From Burkholderiaceae bacterium (GTDB taxonomy: Bacteria; Pseudomonadota; Gammaproteobacteria; Burkholderiales; Burkholderiaceae_C): a stretch of DNA of 64,000 nt. The translations under genes were made by a program, and so were the position numbers. Position 1 is the stretch's first letter; each line of letters starts with the position of its first letter. A model generated the notes under the pieces. It was not told the DNA's origin, made no database searches, and worked only from the letters and a program-made list of their open reading frames with translations. The stretch covers positions 223,503-287,502 of the forward strand of contig JAGOPK010000007.1 of assembly GCA_017992055.1 (NCBI GenBank). The letters run 5' to 3'. Below, one piece after another: positions 33,131 to 41,593 of the stretch.

Positions 33131-33655
33131 TCAGCCCAGCGGGGTCCGGCCGCGCCGGCCGCCGGCATGCCGGTCGGAACGCACGTCCTGCACCACCGTC
33201 TGGTTGAGCTGCTCGGCCTGTTCGGTCAGCCTCGTCAGGGCATCGTCCAGCGCCCGCACCGCGGCATCGTCCAGCGCCTCCACCAGCCGGGCATTGATGG
33301 CGGCCACCTCGGGAAACACGCGGTCGTGCAGGCGCTGCCCGGCCTCGGTGAGACGGATGGTGGCGCGGCGCGCATCGCCCGGCGTGGCCACCCGGGCCAC
33401 CAGGCCCTTGGCGAGCACGCTGGCCAGCGCACGCGAGGTGCGCGGCCGGTCCAGCTGCATCTGCTCGGCCAGCGCCGAAGGCGACAAGGCACCATGCACG
33501 GCCAGCGTGGCCAGCAGCCGCCATTCGCGGCGGGCAATGCCGTAGCGGCCCTCCAGCAGGCGGATCACCGGGGCGCCGCCCAGCGCAAACAGCCGCGCCA
33601 GCCGGTAGTTCAGCAGGTCGGTCAGCGATCCGGGTTGGCGCAGCCTCAGGGTCAT
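33131..33655 (-). CDS. MarR-family transcriptional regulator
   Basis: 174 residues. The winged helix (about 40-125) reads IARREWRLLATLAVHGALSPSALAEQMQLDRPRTSRALASVLAKGLVARVATPGDARRATIRLTEAG, with the D-x-R wing intact. Helices at both ends (about 10-35 and 128-160) provide dimerisation. It is divergent from the Bug receptor-sulfatase operon across 86 bases. That gap contains an imperfect GTTG...CAAC repeat (33667-33685) as a possible operator, so it may regulate the operon. Confidence 0.9.
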   Translation of the reverse strand: MTLRLRQPGSLTDLLNYRLARLFALGGAPVIRLLEGRYGIARREWRLLATLAVHGALSPSALAEQMQLDRPRTSRALASVLAKGLVARVATPGDARRATIRLTEAGQRLHDRVFPEVAAINARLVEALDDAAVRALDDALTRLTEQAEQLNQTVVQDVRSDRHAGGRRGRTPLG

Positions 33656-33741
33656 TCCCAGGGATGGTTGTTTTCATCAATCAACGGGGCGGCGCGTAGA
33701 TTAGCCGCACGGCCCACAACAGTCCTCCGGAGACGCCCCCC

Positions 33742-34761
33742 ATGACCCAGCCTCTGCCCCGCGCCATGCCCGCTCCAACCCCGCCACGGCCGCCGCGCCG
33801 CCTGCTGCTGGCCGGCGCGGCCCTGCTGCTGGCCCTGCCCGGCCTTCCAGTGCAGGCCCAGGACGGCGCGCCGCTGAAGATCGTGGTCGGCTACCCGCCC
33901 GGCGCCACCAGCGACACCCTGACCCGCGTGGTGGCCGAGCACATGGGCCGCACGCTCAAGGTGCCGGTGGTGGTGGACAACAAGGCCGGCGCCGCCGGAC
34001 GGCTGGCCAACGAGTTCGTCAAGGGCGCGCCGGCCGATGGCAACACCCTGCTGATGACGCCGGTGGCCACGATGTCGATCTTTCCGCACTCCTATGCCGG
34101 CCAGCTGCGCTACGACCCGTTCAAGGACTTCGTGCCGGTGGCCCACCTCAGCAACTTCCAGGTCGGCCTGGCGGTGCAAAGTGCCGCGCCGGTCAAGACC
34201 CTGGCCGACTATGTGGCCTGGGTGAAGGCCGACACCGGCAAGAACGGCTTCTACGCCTCGGCCGCCGCGGGCAGCATTCCGCATTTCTTCGGCGTGATGT
34301 TTGCCCGTGCCGCCGGCATCACGCTGACCCATGTGCCCTACAAGGGCACGGCGCCGGCCATGCAGGCCCTGGCCGCCGGCGAGGTGGCGGCCGCCTCCAC
34401 CGTGGTGGCCGACATCAAGCCGCTGGTGGCCGCCGGCAAGGCACGCCTGCTGGCCGTGGCCGGCGAGCAGCGCGACCCCGGCTTTCCCGATGTGCCCACC
34501 TTCCGCCAGCTGGGCCATGACCTGGTGGCCCAGCCCTGGTATGCGCTGTTTGCACCGGCCGGCACGCCGCCGGCCACGATCGAACGCCTGGCCAAGGCCG
34601 CGGCGGCCGCGGTCAACGACCCGGCCATCCACAAGCGCCTGGTCGACATGGGCCTGGAGCCCACCGGCCACGGCCCGGCCCGTCTGGGCGCGATCATGAA
34701 GGCCGACTACGACCGCTGGGGCGGCCCCATCCGCGACAGCGGCTACAAGCCCGCGGACTGA
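33742..34761 (+). CDS. Bug-family (tripartite tricarboxylate transporter) periplasmic binding protein
   Basis: 339 residues. A long Sec signal (about 1-39, cleavage near V-Q-A-Q) is followed by the TctC/Bug fold. Landmarks are LKIVVGYPPGATSDTLTRVVAEHMG, VVDNKAGAAGRLANEFV, ADGNTLLMTP and THVPYKGTAPAMQALAAGEV. These bind carboxylates, aromatic acids or amides. The TctA/TctB membrane partners are not in the window, as is usual for the expanded Bug family. The sulfatase-like gene starts 15 bases after its stop and should share its message, so the ligand may be a product or substrate of that enzyme. Confidence 0.93.
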   Translation: MTQPLPRAMPAPTPPRPPRRLLLAGAALLLALPGLPVQAQDGAPLKIVVGYPPGATSDTLTRVVAEHMGRTLKVPVVVDNKAGAAGRLANEFVKGAPADGNTLLMTPVATMSIFPHSYAGQLRYDPFKDFVPVAHLSNFQVGLAVQSAAPVKTLADYVAWVKADTGKNGFYASAAAGSIPHFFGVMFARAAGITLTHVPYKGTAPAMQALAAGEVAAASTVVADIKPLVAAGKARLLAVAGEQRDPGFPDVPTFRQLGHDLVAQPWYALFAPAGTPPATIERLAKAAAAAVNDPAIHKRLVDMGLEPTGHGPARLGAIMKADYDRWGGPIRDSGYKPAD

Positions 34762-34776
34762 GCCGGAGCGCCGACC

Positions 34777-36336
34777 ATGAATGTGCTGTTCATCATGGCC
34801 GACCAGCTGCGCTGGGACCACCTGGCCTGCGCCGGCCACCCCTACCTGCGCACGCCCCACCTGGATGCGCTGGCGCAGCGCGGCGTGCGCTTCACCCAGG
34901 CCTATGTGAACAGCGGCGTGTGCGGCCCCAGCCGCATGAGCTACTACACCGGCCGCTACCCCAGCAGCCATGGCGCCACCTGGAACCGCGTGCCGCTGTC
35001 GGTGGGCGAGGTGACGCTGGGCGAGATGCTGCGCGGCCACGCACAGCACCTGGCCCTGGCCGGCAAGACCCATGTGATGCCCGACCATGCCGGCATCGCC
35101 CGGCTGCAGCTCGAAGGCGGCAGCGAGCTGCACACGCTGATCACCCGCGGCGGCTTCGAGGAGATCGACCGCTACGATGGCCACCACACGCCGGGCGACG
35201 AGAGCGGCTACCCGGCCTTTCTGCGCGCCCACGGCTACGGCGGCGCCGACCCCTGGAGCGAGCATGTGATCTCGGCCGTGGATGCCGACGGCCAGGTGGT
35301 CAGCGGCTGGCACATGCGCCATGTGCACCTGCCGGCGCGGGTGCGCGAGGAACACTCCGAAACCGCCTACATGACCGACCAGGCGCTGGCCTACATCCGG
35401 CGCATGGGCGATGAGCCCTGGGTGCTGCACCTGAGCTATGTGAAGCCGCACTGGCCCTACATGGCGCCGGCACCCTATCACGCAAGATACACGGCAGACC
35501 AGTGCCTGCCGGTGCGGCGCAACGAGGCCGAGAAGATCGACGCCCATCCGCTGTTGGCCGCCTACCGCCAGAGCGAAGAAAGCCAGAGCTTCAGCCGCGA
35601 CGACTGCGTGCGCATCGTGCGGCCGGCCTACCAGGGCCTGATCGAGCAGCTCGACCACCACCTGGGCCGGCTGTTCAATGCGCTGGAGCAGCAGGGGCGC
35701 TTCAAGGACACGCTGATCGTGTTCTGCGCCGACCATGGCGACTTCCTGGGCGACCACTGGCTGGGCGAGAAGGAGCTGTTCTACGACACGGTGCAGCGCG
35801 TGCCCTTCATCGTGGTCGACCCGTCGCCGGCGGCCGATGCCACGCGCGGCCACACCGATGCGCGCTTCGTCGAAGGCGTGGACCTGGTGCCCACGGTGCT
35901 GGACGCGCTGGGCCTGGACATCCCCACGCAGCGCGTCGAAGGCCGCAGCCTCCTGCCGCTGACCCGCGGCATGCCGGGCCAGGCCCTGGCCTGGCGCGAC
36001 ACCACGGTCAGCGAGCTGGACTTCAGCTACAAGGCGGCACGGCGGCGGCTGGGCCTGGCGGTGGATCAGTGCTACGCCTGGAGCCTGCGCACCGAGCGCT
36101 GGCGCTATGTCTACCACCTGGCCCTGCCCGAGCAGCTGTACGACCTGCAGGCCGATCCCGACCAGTTCGTGGACCTGGGACGCGCAGCGGCCACCGAAGG
36201 CCTGCGCCAGCAGTTCCGCAACCAGCTGCTGGCCTGGCTGGCCGCGCGCAAGCGCCGCACCACGGTCACACCGGCCCAGGTGGAGCGTGGCACCGACAAC
36301 CACAAGGCCGCGGGCGTGTTCTTCGGCCAGTGGTGA
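34777..36336 (+). CDS. Sulfatase-superfamily hydrolase, resembling phosphonate monoester hydrolases
   Basis: 519 residues with no signal peptide. The formylglycine site is C49-G-P-S-R (C-x-P-S-R), preceded by metal ligands D9-Q10 and followed by the second metal pair D319-H320 in CADHGDFLGDH. The blocks YVKPHWPYMAPAPYHARY, a central YQGLIEQLDHHLGRLF, an E-L-D-F-S region and C-terminal WRYVYHLALPEQLYDLQADP follow the layout of phosphonate monoester hydrolase/arylsulfatase enzymes of about 515 residues. The reaction could be on a sulfate, phosphate or phosphonate ester. Activation would need a formylglycine-generating enzyme encoded elsewhere. A good GGAG ribosome-binding site precedes the ATG. 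Confidence 0.88.
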   Translation: MNVLFIMADQLRWDHLACAGHPYLRTPHLDALAQRGVRFTQAYVNSGVCGPSRMSYYTGRYPSSHGATWNRVPLSVGEVTLGEMLRGHAQHLALAGKTHVMPDHAGIARLQLEGGSELHTLITRGGFEEIDRYDGHHTPGDESGYPAFLRAHGYGGADPWSEHVISAVDADGQVVSGWHMRHVHLPARVREEHSETAYMTDQALAYIRRMGDEPWVLHLSYVKPHWPYMAPAPYHARYTADQCLPVRRNEAEKIDAHPLLAAYRQSEESQSFSRDDCVRIVRPAYQGLIEQLDHHLGRLFNALEQQGRFKDTLIVFCADHGDFLGDHWLGEKELFYDTVQRVPFIVVDPSPAADATRGHTDARFVEGVDLVPTVLDALGLDIPTQRVEGRSLLPLTRGMPGQALAWRDTTVSELDFSYKAARRRLGLAVDQCYAWSLRTERWRYVYHLALPEQLYDLQADPDQFVDLGRAAATEGLRQQFRNQLLAWLAARKRRTTVTPAQVERGTDNHKAAGVFFGQW

Positions 36337-36349
36337 GCCCGACGGGGCA

Positions 36350-37309
36350 CTAGGCTGCCGGCGCGCCCGGGGCCTGCGGCCTCATCGGCGCAACCTCCCT
36401 CAGCACCTGCAGCACGGGGGCCAGGCCGGCCGGGCCGCCGCTGTGGGGCGTCAATGCACCGATGGGCGGCAGCGGCAGGTCCAGGGTGATCGGCAGCTCG
36501 ATCAGCTGGCCGCCGTCCAGCAGCTGGCGTGCCACGCTGGCCGGCACCAGGGCCAGCAGCGGCCGGGCCTTGAGCATGGCCCACAGCACCGTGGGCGAGC
36601 GGCAGCTCACCTGGCACAGCGGCGGCGCGGCGGCGCCGAACAGCGCATCGAAGGCGCTGCGCGCGGCCGATCCGGTGGGCAGGGCCAGCCAGGTCTGGCC
36701 CCGCAGCTGGTCCAGGTCCAGGGCCGACCGGGCCGCCAGCGGATGGGCCGGGCTGGCGGCGACCAGAAAGTGGTCGTGCAGCAAGGGCTCGAAGCTCCAG
36801 CCCGCGGGCACCACGCCGGGCTGGCGACACAGCGCCAGGTCCACATCGCCGCGCGCCACCATCGGCTCCAGGCGCGGCGCATCGGTGTCGCTGATCTGCA
36901 CCAGCAGCCCCGGGTGGCGGTCGGCCAGCGCCGGCAGGGCCAGGCTGAGCAGGCCCGACAGGGCGCCGGCAATGGCCCCGACGCGCACCACGCCCTGAAC
37001 GCCGGACTGCAGGGCGGCCGCCTGCTCCGCCGCCTCGCTCACCGCATTGAGCAGGCTGCGCGCGGCGGGCAGCAGTTCCCGCCCCACCGGCGTCAGGCGC
37101 ATGCCGCGGGCATGGCGTTCGAACAGCGCCGCGCCGAGCAGGCCCTCCAGATCGGCCAGCACCGCCGTCAGCGCCGGCTGGGCCATGGCCATGGCCTCGG
37201 CGGCCTTGCGCACGCTGCCCAGCTCGGCCACGCGGGCAAAGCCCTGCCAGTGGCGCAGGCGGGCACGGGCCAGCAGGCGTTGGCGGATGACATCGGGAGG
37301 CAGGCTCAT
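36350..37309 (-). CDS. LysR-family transcriptional regulator
   Basis: About 319 residues from MSLPPDV. The winged helix is at about 20-80 (QGFARVAELGSVRKAAEAMAMAQPALTAVLADLEGLLGAALFERHARGM) and the LysR effector domain at about 105-310. The recognition helix is somewhat divergent (A-Q-P-A-L-T-A-V-L). It is divergent from the secreted lyase-like gene across 114 bases and converges with the sulfatase gene, so it may control the lyase. An ATG 11 codons upstream is an alternative start. Confidence 0.87.
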   Translation of the reverse strand: MSLPPDVIRQRLLARARLRHWQGFARVAELGSVRKAAEAMAMAQPALTAVLADLEGLLGAALFERHARGMRLTPVGRELLPAARSLLNAVSEAAEQAAALQSGVQGVVRVGAIAGALSGLLSLALPALADRHPGLLVQISDTDAPRLEPMVARGDVDLALCRQPGVVPAGWSFEPLLHDHFLVAASPAHPLAARSALDLDQLRGQTWLALPTGSAARSAFDALFGAAAPPLCQVSCRSPTVLWAMLKARPLLALVPASVARQLLDGGQLIELPITLDLPLPPIGALTPHSGGPAGLAPVLQVLREVAPMRPQAPGAPAA

Positions 37310-37423
37310 GCGATCACGATCAGCTATCACTGGGTCGAACACTGTATTGGACGCCGATCAGCGCTGCCTGGACACTGGCCGGTCGTCCGGCGGTCAGCGC
37401 CCGGCCCATCCATGGAGACACGC

Positions 37424-39052
37424 ATGAACATCCCCCTCAGCCCACTGGCCGCGGCCCTGTGCCTGGCGCTGGCGCCCGGCCTTTCATCGGCACAGACCGC
37501 GGCGCCGGCGCCATCCGCCGACGGCCCGGTGGCCCGGCTGTGCCGCACGGCCCCGGCCTGCCGCGCCGAGGCCGATCGGCTGCTGGCCCAGCGCCAGCGT
37601 GGCGCCACCAGCCAGCTGGCCCGCGAGCAAGACCTGTTCTACTGGTTTGGCCGCATCAACATGGCCAGCACGGTGGCCAATGTGGAGCTGGGCATCATTC
37701 CCAAGACCCTGGCCGGGCCGATTGCACGCGGCGTGGCCCACAGCATCGACCAGGCCGCGCGACCGGGCGGCAAGCGGCCGTCCGATGTGCTGCAGACCGA
37801 GAAGATCATCACCGATGCGGCCGGCCCCGAGGCCACGCTGATCCACACCGGGCGCAGCCGCCAGGACATGCATTCCACGCTGACCATGGCCCAGCTGCGC
37901 ACCGAGCTGCTGGACTATGCCGAGGCCTTGAACGGCCTGCGCGCCCAGCTGCTGGACATGGCCGAGCAGCACCGCGAGACCTTTGTGCCGGCCTACACCA
38001 ATGGCGTGCAGGCCCAGCCGATCAGCCTGGCGCACTACCTGCTGGCCTTTGCCGACAGCTTCGAGCGCGACGGCGAGCGCCTGCGCCAGGCCTGGCCGCG
38101 GGTGGACCGCAGCACCCTGGGCACGGCGGTGCTGGCCAATTCCAGCTGGCCGCTGAACCGGCCGCGCCTGGCCGAGCTGCTGGGCTTTGGCGGCCTGACG
38201 GTCAACGGCTACGACGCCACCCAGATCGCACCCGCCGACGTGGGCCTGGAGGCGGCGCAGATCGCCGGCTCGAACGCGCTGCGCATCGGCTCGCTGATGC
38301 AGGACGTGCATGTGCAGTACCACCAGATCCGGCCCTGGATGCTGCTGGCGCCGGGCAGCACCTACACCAGCAGCGCCATGCCGCAGAAAGCCAATCCCGG
38401 CGTGATCCAGAACGCGCGCACGCTGGCCAGCGACGTGGTGGCCTCGGTGCAGCAGGTGGTGATGCGCGCCCACAACGTGACGCCGGGCATGATCGACTAC
38501 AAGTACTCGTGGACCACGCCGGGTGGCGCCCGCACCTTCTCGCAGGCCGTGCAATTGCTGCGCGACAGCACCGAGGTGATGGCCTCGCTGCGCATCGACA
38601 AGGCGCGGGCCCTGGAGGAGCTGGAGGCCGAATGGACCACCTCGATGGAGCTGGCCGAGACGCTGCAGCACCAGCACGGCATCCCGTTCCGCGTTGGCCA
38701 CCACTTCGCCAGTGAGATCGTGGTCCATGCGCGCAAGCAGGCGCTGGTGCCCAAGACCTTCCCCTATGCCGAGGCGCAGCGCCTGTATGCCGAGGCCTTG
38801 CGGCACTACCAGCTGCCCGGCGGCGCGCTGCCGCTGGACGAGGCCGCCTTCCGCCGCACGCTGTCGCCGGCCGACATGGTGCGCAGCCGCGTCGGCCTGG
38901 GCGGCCCGCAGCCGGCCGAGACGGCGCGCATGCTGGCCGAGTCACGCAAGGCCCTGGCCGCCGACCGCGCCTGGCTGGGCCAGCGCCGCGACCACCTGGC
39001 CGCGGCCGAAGCGCGGCTGAACAACGCCTTCGCCGAGCTGCTGGCGCGCTGA
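37424..39052 (+). CDS. Argininosuccinate lyase/fumarase-superfamily protein with a Sec signal peptide
   Basis: 542 residues. Residues 1-24 form a signal peptide (MNIPLSPLAAALCLALAPGLSSAQ, cut after S-S-A-Q). The mature part has superfamily signature blocks HTGRSRQD at 141-148 and SSAMPQKANP at 316-325, plus T-x-GG regions, matching argininosuccinate lyase closely. A biosynthetic argininosuccinate lyase would be cytoplasmic and about 460 residues, so an exported relative points to beta-elimination of an imported amino- or imino-dicarboxylate in the periplasm. The second ATG (37424) starts the signal; one four codons upstream is equally possible. The divergent LysR is the likely regulator. Confidence 0.8.
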   Translation: MNIPLSPLAAALCLALAPGLSSAQTAAPAPSADGPVARLCRTAPACRAEADRLLAQRQRGATSQLAREQDLFYWFGRINMASTVANVELGIIPKTLAGPIARGVAHSIDQAARPGGKRPSDVLQTEKIITDAAGPEATLIHTGRSRQDMHSTLTMAQLRTELLDYAEALNGLRAQLLDMAEQHRETFVPAYTNGVQAQPISLAHYLLAFADSFERDGERLRQAWPRVDRSTLGTAVLANSSWPLNRPRLAELLGFGGLTVNGYDATQIAPADVGLEAAQIAGSNALRIGSLMQDVHVQYHQIRPWMLLAPGSTYTSSAMPQKANPGVIQNARTLASDVVASVQQVVMRAHNVTPGMIDYKYSWTTPGGARTFSQAVQLLRDSTEVMASLRIDKARALEELEAEWTTSMELAETLQHQHGIPFRVGHHFASEIVVHARKQALVPKTFPYAEAQRLYAEALRHYQLPGGALPLDEAAFRRTLSPADMVRSRVGLGGPQPAETARMLAESRKALAADRAWLGQRRDHLAAAEARLNNAFAELLAR

Positions 39053-39073
39053 GCGCACCCTCGCCTTCAGCCT

Positions 39074-39892
39074 TCAGAAGAATGCCATGGTGCGCACCTC
39101 GATGCTCTCGCGCCGTGGCGCATCGGCGGGCGTGCCCGGATGCTCGAAGGCGGAGTGGCCCATGAAGCGCGCGCGGCCGTCGGTCTCGGAGTCGTAGGTC
39201 TTCAGCAGCAGGGCCTGGTCGGCCTCCATCAGCGGAAAGTAGTACCAGCGGTGGCGCGGCGAGTGGCGCATGACGTAGATCTCGCCGGTGCGCTCGCGGT
39301 ACTTCAGCTGCATCAGCAGCAGGTCGGCCTCGTCCTGGGTCTGCGCATCGCACATCGCCAGCGGCAGCTCCTCGACACGGCGGTACAGCGGCTTCCAGAC
39401 GTTGAAGAAGGCCACGCGGCGCTGCAGCAGCGGCTCGGCCTCGTCGGGCAGGATGTCGCGCACCCGCTGCGGACCGCTGCGCGGCGTGTAGTCGCTGTGC
39501 ACCAGCAGCACGGCCGGGCGCTGCACCGTGGTCTGCGCCGACAGGTCGGCCGGCAGGCGCTTGCGTATGGTGTGGTCGAACACCTGCACCCGCTGCGCGC
39601 CGGTGTGGCGCTTCACGAAATCGACCACCTGCGGATAGAAGCGCGCATGGATGGCGGCATCGTCGTCGAAGTGGTCGAAGCGCGCGCCGAAGGGATGGAT
39701 CTCGAAGCCCTCACGCTCGGCCGACAGGCGCTGCGCGATGGGCCAGGCGTCCTCGATCTCGACCTCGCGCACATCGGTGCCCGGCGGATTCAGGCGCACG
39801 CCGGGCTCGGGCTCGTAGAAGTAGTAGTCGGGCGGAATGCCGTTGTCGACGGTGTAGTTCAGCGTCGCCCGCACATGACTGGCCTGGCTCAT
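39074..39892 (-). CDS. CmcJ/NvfI-family putative 2-oxoglutarate/Fe(II) oxygenase
   Basis: 272 residues. It resembles the CmcJ (cephamycin P8)/NvfI family, whose fungal members are Fe(II)/2-oxoglutarate oxygenases. The facial triad candidates are H132-x-D134 in VLLVHSDYTPRSG and H246 in FMGHSAFEHP, followed by the expected arginines near 260. Further family blocks are VFDHTIRKR and FFNVWKPL. Substrates in bacteria are unknown. The gene ends 21 bases after the convergent lyase-like gene and follows the GST gene by ten bases on the same strand, suggesting joint expression. Confidence 0.85.
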   Translation of the reverse strand: MSQASHVRATLNYTVDNGIPPDYYFYEPEPGVRLNPPGTDVREVEIEDAWPIAQRLSAEREGFEIHPFGARFDHFDDDAAIHARFYPQVVDFVKRHTGAQRVQVFDHTIRKRLPADLSAQTTVQRPAVLLVHSDYTPRSGPQRVRDILPDEAEPLLQRRVAFFNVWKPLYRRVEELPLAMCDAQTQDEADLLLMQLKYRERTGEIYVMRHSPRHRWYYFPLMEADQALLLKTYDSETDGRARFMGHSAFEHPGTPADAPRRESIEVRTMAFF

Positions 39893-39902
39893 GGCCGCCC
39901 CG

Positions 39903-40553
39903 TCACGACGCCTGGCGCTGCGTGGTGAAGCCTTCGCCCACCCAGGTGGACTGCCAGCAGGGCAGGGCCTCGATGTCGGCCAGCCAGCGCTTCAGATGGG
40001 GATGGTCGCCGACCGGCAGGCGCTGCCAGGCATGCAGGTGCATGGGCGCGGCCAGTGCGATGTCGGCGATGGTGGGCGCGTCGGTGCGGGCGATCCAGCG
40101 GTGGCCGGCCAGCCGCTCGTCGATGATGCCGGCCAGCTTGTGGAACTGCGCCGCCTGGGCGTCGAGCACCGCCGCATCCGGCGCCCCGCCCAGCAGCGGC
40201 TTGACGCAGTTCTCGACCAGGAACACATAGCAGCTGGGAAACCAGTGCGAGCCCTCCCACTGCATCCAGCGGGCAATGTCCGCGCGGGTGCGCAGCTCAT
40301 GCGGATAGCTGGCCTCGGCGCCCAGCTTGTCGGCCGCGTACTGCAGGATGGCATTGCTTTCCCACAGCTCGTAGTCGTCGTCGGTCATCGCCGGCACCGA
40401 GGCATTCGGGTTCAGCCGCAGATAGGCATCGCCCTTGTGCTCGCCCTTGAAGTAGTCCACATGCACCAGCTCATAGGGCGCACCCATCAGCTGCAGGCCG
40501 GCCAGCACCTTGCGGCAGTTGACGGTGATCGGATCGGCATAGATCTTCAACAT
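39903..40553 (-). CDS. Glutathione S-transferase family protein
   Basis: 216 residues. The N-terminal thioredoxin-like domain (about 1-78) has IYADPITVNCRKVLAGLQLMGAPYELV, the cis-Pro segment ASVPAMTDDDYELWESNAILQYAADKLG, and the Glu-Ser pair for the glutathione gamma-glutamyl group. The alpha-helical domain follows, with the D in TIADIALAAP. It resembles the Phi/Theta-like bacterial GSTs. It is the promoter-proximal gene before the CmcJ-like oxygenase and is divergent from a LysR gene, with an FNR-like box between them. The substrate is unknown. Confidence 0.9.
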   Translation of the reverse strand: MLKIYADPITVNCRKVLAGLQLMGAPYELVHVDYFKGEHKGDAYLRLNPNASVPAMTDDDYELWESNAILQYAADKLGAEASYPHELRTRADIARWMQWEGSHWFPSCYVFLVENCVKPLLGGAPDAAVLDAQAAQFHKLAGIIDERLAGHRWIARTDAPTIADIALAAPMHLHAWQRLPVGDHPHLKRWLADIEALPCWQSTWVGEGFTTQRQAS

Positions 40554-40617
40554 GCTTGTCTCCTGTGCGGCCTGGCTTCGGTGGAAGGGGGCCAGTGCCT
40601 GCCGGGCATGCTACGGA

Positions 40618-40631
40618 TTGATCTGCATCAG
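40618..40631. promoter_or_regulatory. FNR/Anr-like box between GST and LysR genes
   Basis: TTGAT-CTGC-ATCAG matches 9 of 10 fixed positions of TTGAT-N4-ATCAA. It lies 45 bases before the LysR GTG and 65 bases from the GST start in the 122-base divergent region. Confidence 0.45.
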
Positions 40632-40675
40632 GGAAGCTGCTCGAATGGGAACGGTTTGTCCACGATCCGGAAACA

Positions 40676-41593
40676 GTGAGCCTCTCCGTCGATCTGCTCG
40701 CCGCCTTTGTGAAGGTGGCCGAGACGCGCAATGTCAGCGCCTCGGCCGCGGCGCTGGGCCTGGGCAAGAGCCTGGTCAGCAAGCGCATCGCCCAGCTGGA
40801 GGCCACGCTGGGCGCGACGCTGTTTGCACGCAGCACACGCCGCGTGGCGCTGACGCCGGCCGGCGAGCTGTACCTGGACCATGCGCGCCGCGCGCTGGGC
40901 GAGCTGCATGCGGCCGAGGAGCGGCTGCGCGACCTGCGCGCCGAACTGAGCGGCGCCATCCGCATCACCGCGCCGGTGTCCTGGGGCCAGCGCGTGCTGG
41001 CGCGGCATCTGCCGGACTTCCTGCGCCTGCATCCGGCGGTGCAGCTGGAACTGACGCTCAGCGACCGCATGATGGACCTGGCCTTCGAGCGCATCGACCT
41101 GGCGCTGCGCTGGTCCACGCTGCCGCAGGCCGAGCATGTGGCGGTGCCGGTGGCCACGGTGGACTGGCTGCTGGCCGCCTCGCCCGGCTATCTGGCGGCC
41201 GCGGGCACGCCGCGCGAACCGCAGGACCTGGTGGACCATGCCTGCATGTGCTACTGGCGTGAAAGCTCGGACGATGCCTGGCTGCTGGGCTCGCCCGAGC
41301 GGGTGCAGATGCAGGTGCGTGTGCAGGGCCGCTACCACGCCAACCACCCCGAGGCGGTGGCCGATGCCGCGCTGGCTGGCCTGGGCATTGCGATGCTGCC
41401 GGGCTATCTGTGCGACGAGGCCCTGGCCGACGGTCGACTGGTGCGTTTACTGCCGGCCTGGACGCCGCTGACGCAGTTCGGCCCGCGCATCCTGGCCGTG
41501 GCCTCGCCGGAGCGTGCGCGCATCGCCCGCAACCAGGCCCTGCTGGAGTTTCTGCGCCAGCGCCTGGGCACGGCCGGTCAGCCCCCGGGCTGA
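40676..41593 (+). CDS. LysR-family transcriptional regulator
   Basis: 305 residues starting at a GTG. The winged helix (about 4-62) reads VDLLAAFVKVAETRNVSASAAALGLGKSLVSKRIAQLEATLGATLFARSTRRVALT, of the CrgA/AaeR-like subgroup in which the protein acts on a divergent target. The effector domain (about 90-300) includes ITAPVSWGQRVLARHLPDFLRLHPAVQLELTLSD. It is divergent from the GST-CmcJ pair and its end overlaps the convergent patatin gene by 16 bases. Confidence 0.92.
   Translation: MSLSVDLLAAFVKVAETRNVSASAAALGLGKSLVSKRIAQLEATLGATLFARSTRRVALTPAGELYLDHARRALGELHAAEERLRDLRAELSGAIRITAPVSWGQRVLARHLPDFLRLHPAVQLELTLSDRMMDLAFERIDLALRWSTLPQAEHVAVPVATVDWLLAASPGYLAAAGTPREPQDLVDHACMCYWRESSDDAWLLGSPERVQMQVRVQGRYHANHPEAVADAALAGLGIAMLPGYLCDEALADGRLVRLLPAWTPLTQFGPRILAVASPERARIARNQALLEFLRQRLGTAGQPPG

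Noticed and set aside
33652-36303. 883-codon minus-strand frame opposite the Bug receptor and sulfatase genes
   Set aside because: No signal, no domains and Gln/His/Gly-rich shadow composition; the plus-strand genes carry intact active-site motifs.
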